DNA from: CAZNQW01 sp964575225
Lineage (GTDB): Bacteria; Chloroflexota; Anaerolineae; JAAYZQ01
Direction of reading: 5' to 3'
DNA length: 8,740 nucleotides
Assembly (NCBI GenBank): GCA_964575225.1
Contig: CAZNQW010000167.1
Coordinates: 1-8,740, forward strand
Positions 5,624 through 8,740 of the stretch are shown one piece after another (within the stretch, counting starts at the first letter, position 1; each line of letters starts with the position of its first letter). A program made the translations under genes and the position numbers. The notes beneath the pieces were generated by a model that ran no database searches, was not told where the DNA came from, and was given only the letters and a program-made list of their open reading frames with translations.

Positions 5624-6757
5624 ATGAAAAAAGAGCAACTTCGAGTGGGCCTCATTGGGGCGGGCAGCTGGGCCCAAATGGCCCACCTGCCCGCCTTTGC
5701 TGATCAAGAGGGCGTCCGAGTGGTTGGCATCACCGACGCAGATGCAAACCGTGCCCGCGCGCTGTGTCAAGAGTTCGGCATAGACAGCCATTACCCCGAC
5801 TTGTGGACGATGCTGCAAGAAGCCGATCTGGATATTCTGGATGTCGTCACATCCCGGGGCATGCACTTTGAACCCGCTATGATGGGCATGGAACACAACC
5901 TTGATCTTTTGTGTGAGAAACCGCTGGGCCACAATTTGGCCGAAGCCCGTACTCTGTATGCGACTGCTCAGCGTCGTAGATTGGTCACACACGTGGGCTT
6001 TACATACCGCTACAGTCCAGCAGTGCAGTATATGCGCGACCTTGTCCAGAGTGGGTATGTCGGCGAAATCTTCCAACTGCAGGGGTTCGAGCAGAATGCC
6101 CAACTGATAGACCCATCTACCCCGCTTCCACGCATTGGTTTCAGCCGAAAAACCGATAGTGGAGCCCTGCATGGTTTCGGATCGCACCTTTTGGATCTAG
6201 CGCGATGGATCGTAGGTGAGATTGATGAGGTCATCGGCCATATGGCCACGTATATCCATGAACGTCCTGTTCTTGGCGAGGATTGCCGGTTAACAGTTGA
6301 GGTCGACGATAGCACGGCCGTGATGGCCCAATTCGAAAGCGGCGTGCAAGCAGTGATGCAATTCAGCAAGATCGCCATGGGCCGTCCTCCCGGGGTCGAA
6401 CTACGCATCTTTGGAAGCCAAGCCGGATTATGGGTTCGACTGGAAGAGTCGCCCCAGGGAGACGAGCACCTGTTTGCCGCCGACTTGTCCAATCGCAACT
6501 TTCGACCTTTGCAGGTTCCCGAAAAGTACCTGATCGGCCACGATCCTGCCCGCGACTCGAACCAAAACTACTACTCGGCTCTGGTTCGTCATTTCCTGCA
6601 CAAAGTTCGCGAGCGGGATATCGAGGAGGGAAATAGCGACTTCTCGGACGGACTTAAAGCCCAGGAGGTGCTAGAAGCCATCGAGCTTTCGCACGTCGAG
6701 CGGCGTTGGGTCAAACTGCAGGAAATTGCGGAAAGGGAATACGACGGTAATCAATAG
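5624..6757 (+). CDS. Gfo/Idh/MocA-family NAD(P)-dependent oxidoreductase
   Basis: The protein has 377 residues and is cytoplasmic, with the two-domain layout of the family. An N-terminal Rossmann fold (about 6-125) carries the dinucleotide motif G-L-I-G-A-G-S-W-A (9-17). The catalytic E-K-P motif is at 98-100, in C-E-K-P-L-G. A C-terminal alpha/beta substrate domain (about 128-360) contains G-F-G-S-H188-L-L-D191-L-A-R-W, which supplies the usual active-site Asp/His pair. D37-A-D-A at the end of the second strand suggests that NAD(H) is preferred, because an acidic residue there binds the ribose hydroxyls. Family members oxidise or reduce sugars, inositols and related polyols; the exact substrate cannot be read here. 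The ATG at 5624 follows GGAAAGG (5605-5611) at a slightly long spacing of 12 nt. It stands alone on its strand and converges on katG. No sugar transporter or kinase gene lies nearby to hint at the pathway. Confidence 0.9.
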   Translation: MKKEQLRVGLIGAGSWAQMAHLPAFADQEGVRVVGITDADANRARALCQEFGIDSHYPDLWTMLQEADLDILDVVTSRGMHFEPAMMGMEHNLDLLCEKPLGHNLAEARTLYATAQRRRLVTHVGFTYRYSPAVQYMRDLVQSGYVGEIFQLQGFEQNAQLIDPSTPLPRIGFSRKTDSGALHGFGSHLLDLARWIVGEIDEVIGHMATYIHERPVLGEDCRLTVEVDDSTAVMAQFESGVQAVMQFSKIAMGRPPGVELRIFGSQAGLWVRLEESPQGDEHLFAADLSNRNFRPLQVPEKYLIGHDPARDSNQNYYSALVRHFLHKVRERDIEEGNSDFSDGLKAQEVLEAIELSHVERRWVKLQEIAEREYDGNQ

Positions 6758-6795
6758 CAAGGCCGGTCACGGAAGGTTGTAGATAGCTGGAAAGG

Positions 6796-6830
6796 TTCAG
6801 CGGACGGCGCGCCAAGCGCCGTCCGCTGAA
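6796..6830. terminator. Perfect 15-bp stem hairpin between convergent genes, probable bidirectional terminator
   Basis: TTCAGCGGACGGCGC (6796-6810) is exactly complementary to GCGCCGTCCGCTGAA (6816-6830) across a 5-nt loop, GCCAA. It begins 38 nt after the oxidoreductase stop and ends 81 nt beyond the katG stop on the other strand. The stem is very GC-rich and stable. Neither side has a run of Ts, so classic intrinsic termination is uncertain; the hairpin may instead protect 3' ends. Confidence 0.7.
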
Positions 6831-6911
6831 ATCGATTGCTCGCTAACCGTCTTTTCGCTGGCCTGCTTCGGTCATCGCACCTGGTTGCATTCAGGGGCGT
6901 TCGTGTACCGA

Positions 6912-8740
6912 TCAGGCAAGGTCAAAGCGGTCAAGGTTCATCACCTTGTTCCATGCCGCGACAAAGTCGTGCACGAATTTCTCCTGGGAATCCGCAGACC
7001 CGTAAACTTCGGCCAAGGCCCGGAGTTGGGAGTTCGACCCAAAAATGAGGTCGATACGGGTGCCCGTCCACTTGAGTTCGCCCGTTGCGCGATCGCGACC
7101 CTCGAACACCTCTTGGTCTTCCGAGGTTGCCTTCCACGCTGTGCCCATGTCGAGCAGATTGACAAAAAAGTCGTTGGTGAGTGTCTCTGGCCGTTTGGTA
7201 AAGACGCCATGTGGGGACTGTCCAAAGTTGGCATTCAGGGCGCGCATACCGCCCACAAGCACCGTCATCTCAGGGGCCGTCAGCGTCAGCAGTTGCGCCC
7301 GATCGATCAGCAGCTCCTCTGCCGAGACAGAGAACTTGGCCTTGAGGTAATTGCGGAACCCATCGGCAACCGGTTCGAGTACGGAGAACGACTCTGCGTC
7401 GGTTTGCTCCTGCGATGCATCCGTGCGCCCCGGTGTGAAAGGAACGGTCGCATCGTGACCGGCATCCTTGGCCGCTTGCTCGACCCCTGCGCATCCACCC
7501 AGGACAATCAGGTCGGCGAGGGATACCTTTTTCCCGCCTGACTGCGCGCCGTTGAACTCCTTTTGGATTCCTTCGAAAGTATCCAACACTTTTGCCAGTT
7601 GGACCGGCTGGTTGACCTTCCAATCTTTTTGGGGCGCCAGACGAATGCGCGCGCCGTTGGCACCGCCGCGCATGTCGGAGCCACGGAACGTGGAGGCCGA
7701 CGCCCAGGCGGTCGAGACCAGTTGCGAGACCGATAGGCCCGAGGCAAGGATTTTGGCCTTGAGATCGGCGATATCCTGTGCGTCGATCAGCTCGTGATCG
7801 ACGGCGGGCACCGGGTCCTGCCAGATCAGTTCCTCAGCCGGGACCTCAGGGCCGAGATAGCGGGAGCGCGGGCCCATGTCGCGATGGGTCAGCTTGAACC
7901 ACGCGCGGGCAAAGGCGTCCGCGAACTCGTCCGGGTTCTTGTGAAAGCGCTCTGCAATGGGCCGATAGATCGGGTCCATCCGCAGCGCCATGTCGGCCGT
8001 GGTCATCATGGTCGTCACCCGCTTGGACGGATCGTGAGCCGCTGGCGCGAGATCGTCTTCCTTGGGGTTGACCGGGACCCACTGCCAGGCGCCGGCAGGA
8101 CTCTTGACCAGATCCCAATCGTAGCCGAACAACATGTCGAAATATCCCATGTCCCATTGAATCGGGTTCGGCGTCCAGGCGCCTTCGATGCCGCTGCTGA
8201 TCGTGTCGCCGCCTTTGCCGCCGCCAAAGCTACTCTTCCAGCCCAGGCCCTGCTCTTCGATGGGGGCTGCTTCCGGCTCGGGTCCCACATGGGACGCAGG
8301 GCCGGCGCCGTGGCATTTGCCGAATGTGTGCCCGCCGGCGACGAGAGCGACGGTCTCTTCATCGTTCATGGCCATGCGTGCAAAGGTCTCGCGAATATCC
8401 TTGCCCGATGCAACCGCGCTAGGAGTACCGTTCGGCCCTTCTGGGTTGACATAAATCAAGCCCATCTGCACAGCGGCGAGCGGGTTCTCGAGATCCCGTT
8501 CGCCGGTGTAGCGCTTGTCGCCAAGCCACTCGCTCTCGGCCCCCCAGTAAATGTCCTCTTCCGGTTCCCAAATGTCCTCGCGCCCGCCGGCAAAGCCAAA
8601 GGTCTTCAAGCCCATTGACTCCAGGGCGCAGTTGCCGGCGAGGATCATCAGGTCGGCCCAGGAGATCTTTTTGCCATATTTCTGTTTGATCGGCCAAAGC
8701 AAACGGCGCGCCTTGTCGAGGTTGACGTTGTCTGGCCAGC
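6912..8740 (-). CDS. katG: Catalase-peroxidase KatG (N-terminus beyond window edge)
   Basis: This bifunctional heme enzyme degrades hydrogen peroxide by catalase and peroxidase reactions. The frame runs from the right edge (W-P-D-N-V-N-L-D-K) to a TGA at 6914-6912 and gives 608 residues; full KatG proteins have about 720-740, so some 110-130 N-terminal residues are missing, including the distal R-x2-W-H motif. Visible active-site parts include G-L-I-Y-V-N-P-E-G-P-N-G, whose Tyr (8453-8451) joins the Met-Tyr-Trp adduct, and R-M-A-M-N-D with the adduct Met near 8375-8373. The proximal heme histidine is in G-G-H-T-F-G-K-C-H-G (8330-8328). Also present are L-T-H-R-D-M-G-P, and S-D-M-R-G-G-A-N-G-A-R with the mobile Arg. 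The duplicated C-terminal peroxidase-like domain is complete and ends D-R-F-D-L-A. The frame is intact, with no frameshift. It is convergent with the oxidoreductase gene; its promoter is outside the window, so regulation cannot be read. Confidence 0.97.
   Translation of the reverse strand, partial: WPDNVNLDKARRLLWPIKQKYGKKISWADLMILAGNCALESMGLKTFGFAGGREDIWEPEEDIYWGAESEWLGDKRYTGERDLENPLAAVQMGLIYVNPEGPNGTPSAVASGKDIRETFARMAMNDEETVALVAGGHTFGKCHGAGPASHVGPEPEAAPIEEQGLGWKSSFGGGKGGDTISSGIEGAWTPNPIQWDMGYFDMLFGYDWDLVKSPAGAWQWVPVNPKEDDLAPAAHDPSKRVTTMMTTADMALRMDPIYRPIAERFHKNPDEFADAFARAWFKLTHRDMGPRSRYLGPEVPAEELIWQDPVPAVDHELIDAQDIADLKAKILASGLSVSQLVSTAWASASTFRGSDMRGGANGARIRLAPQKDWKVNQPVQLAKVLDTFEGIQKEFNGAQSGGKKVSLADLIVLGGCAGVEQAAKDAGHDATVPFTPGRTDASQEQTDAESFSVLEPVADGFRNYLKAKFSVSAEELLIDRAQLLTLTAPEMTVLVGGMRALNANFGQSPHGVFTKRPETLTNDFFVNLLDMGTAWKATSEDQEVFEGRDRATGELKWTGTRIDLIFGSNSQLRALAEVYGSADSQEKFVHDFVAAWNKVMNLDRFDLA

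Noticed and set aside
5507..6187. Open frame of 226 codons on the minus strand
   Set aside because: Mostly antisense to the Gfo/Idh/MocA oxidoreductase gene; no family features or ribosome binding site.
7794..8618. Open frame of 274 codons on the plus strand
   Set aside because: Antisense to katG, whose identity is certain; no independent coding evidence.

Overview
This is a GC-rich bacterial window, about 8.7 kb, that looks like ordinary chromosome with several poorly characterised genes. The Thr/Pro-rich linker in a predicted lipoprotein, the divergent heme O synthase and the mixture of respiratory and sugar-type oxidoreductase genes fit a free-living environmental bacterium. A Chloroflexota (Anaerolineae-like) origin is my guess from protein style, not something the sequence proves. 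No rRNA, tRNA, CRISPR array, insertion sequence or phage gene is visible.

Positions 2-2970 (+) form a tight membrane and respiration operon. It holds the 3' end of an unidentified six-helix membrane protein, a 13-codon mini-ORF with a strong ribosome binding site, a 466-residue twelve-helix protein, and a 302-residue heme O synthase-like UbiA-family prenyltransferase. The mini-ORF and the last two genes are joined by ATGA stop/start overlaps. The twelve-helix protein is the most interesting object here. It can be read as three repeats of four helices, with histidines in helices 2, 6 and 10 and HxH pairs in helices 6 and 10. That layout recalls subunit I of heme-copper oxidases, but the usual CuB histidine pair of helix 7 is not visible.

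Positions 3060-4330 (-) hold a two-gene unit: a small cysteine-rich lipoprotein followed 20 nt later by a multi-pass membrane protein of unknown function. It converges on the heme synthase gene. The lipoprotein is divergent from a Crp/Fnr-family regulator (4545-5228, +). The roughly 210-nt space between them carries a perfect 15-bp palindrome and a plausible -10 box.

Positions 5229-5623 hold no convincing gene. A Gfo/Idh/MocA-family NAD(P)-dependent oxidoreductase (5624-6757, +) follows. It converges on a catalase-peroxidase gene (katG, 6912 to the right edge, -, N-terminus outside the window). A perfect 15-bp-stem hairpin lies between these two convergent genes. Taken together, the window suggests a redox and respiration neighbourhood (heme O synthesis, an oxidase-like membrane protein, a Crp/Fnr regulator, peroxide defence), but functional linkage beyond the first operon is inference.
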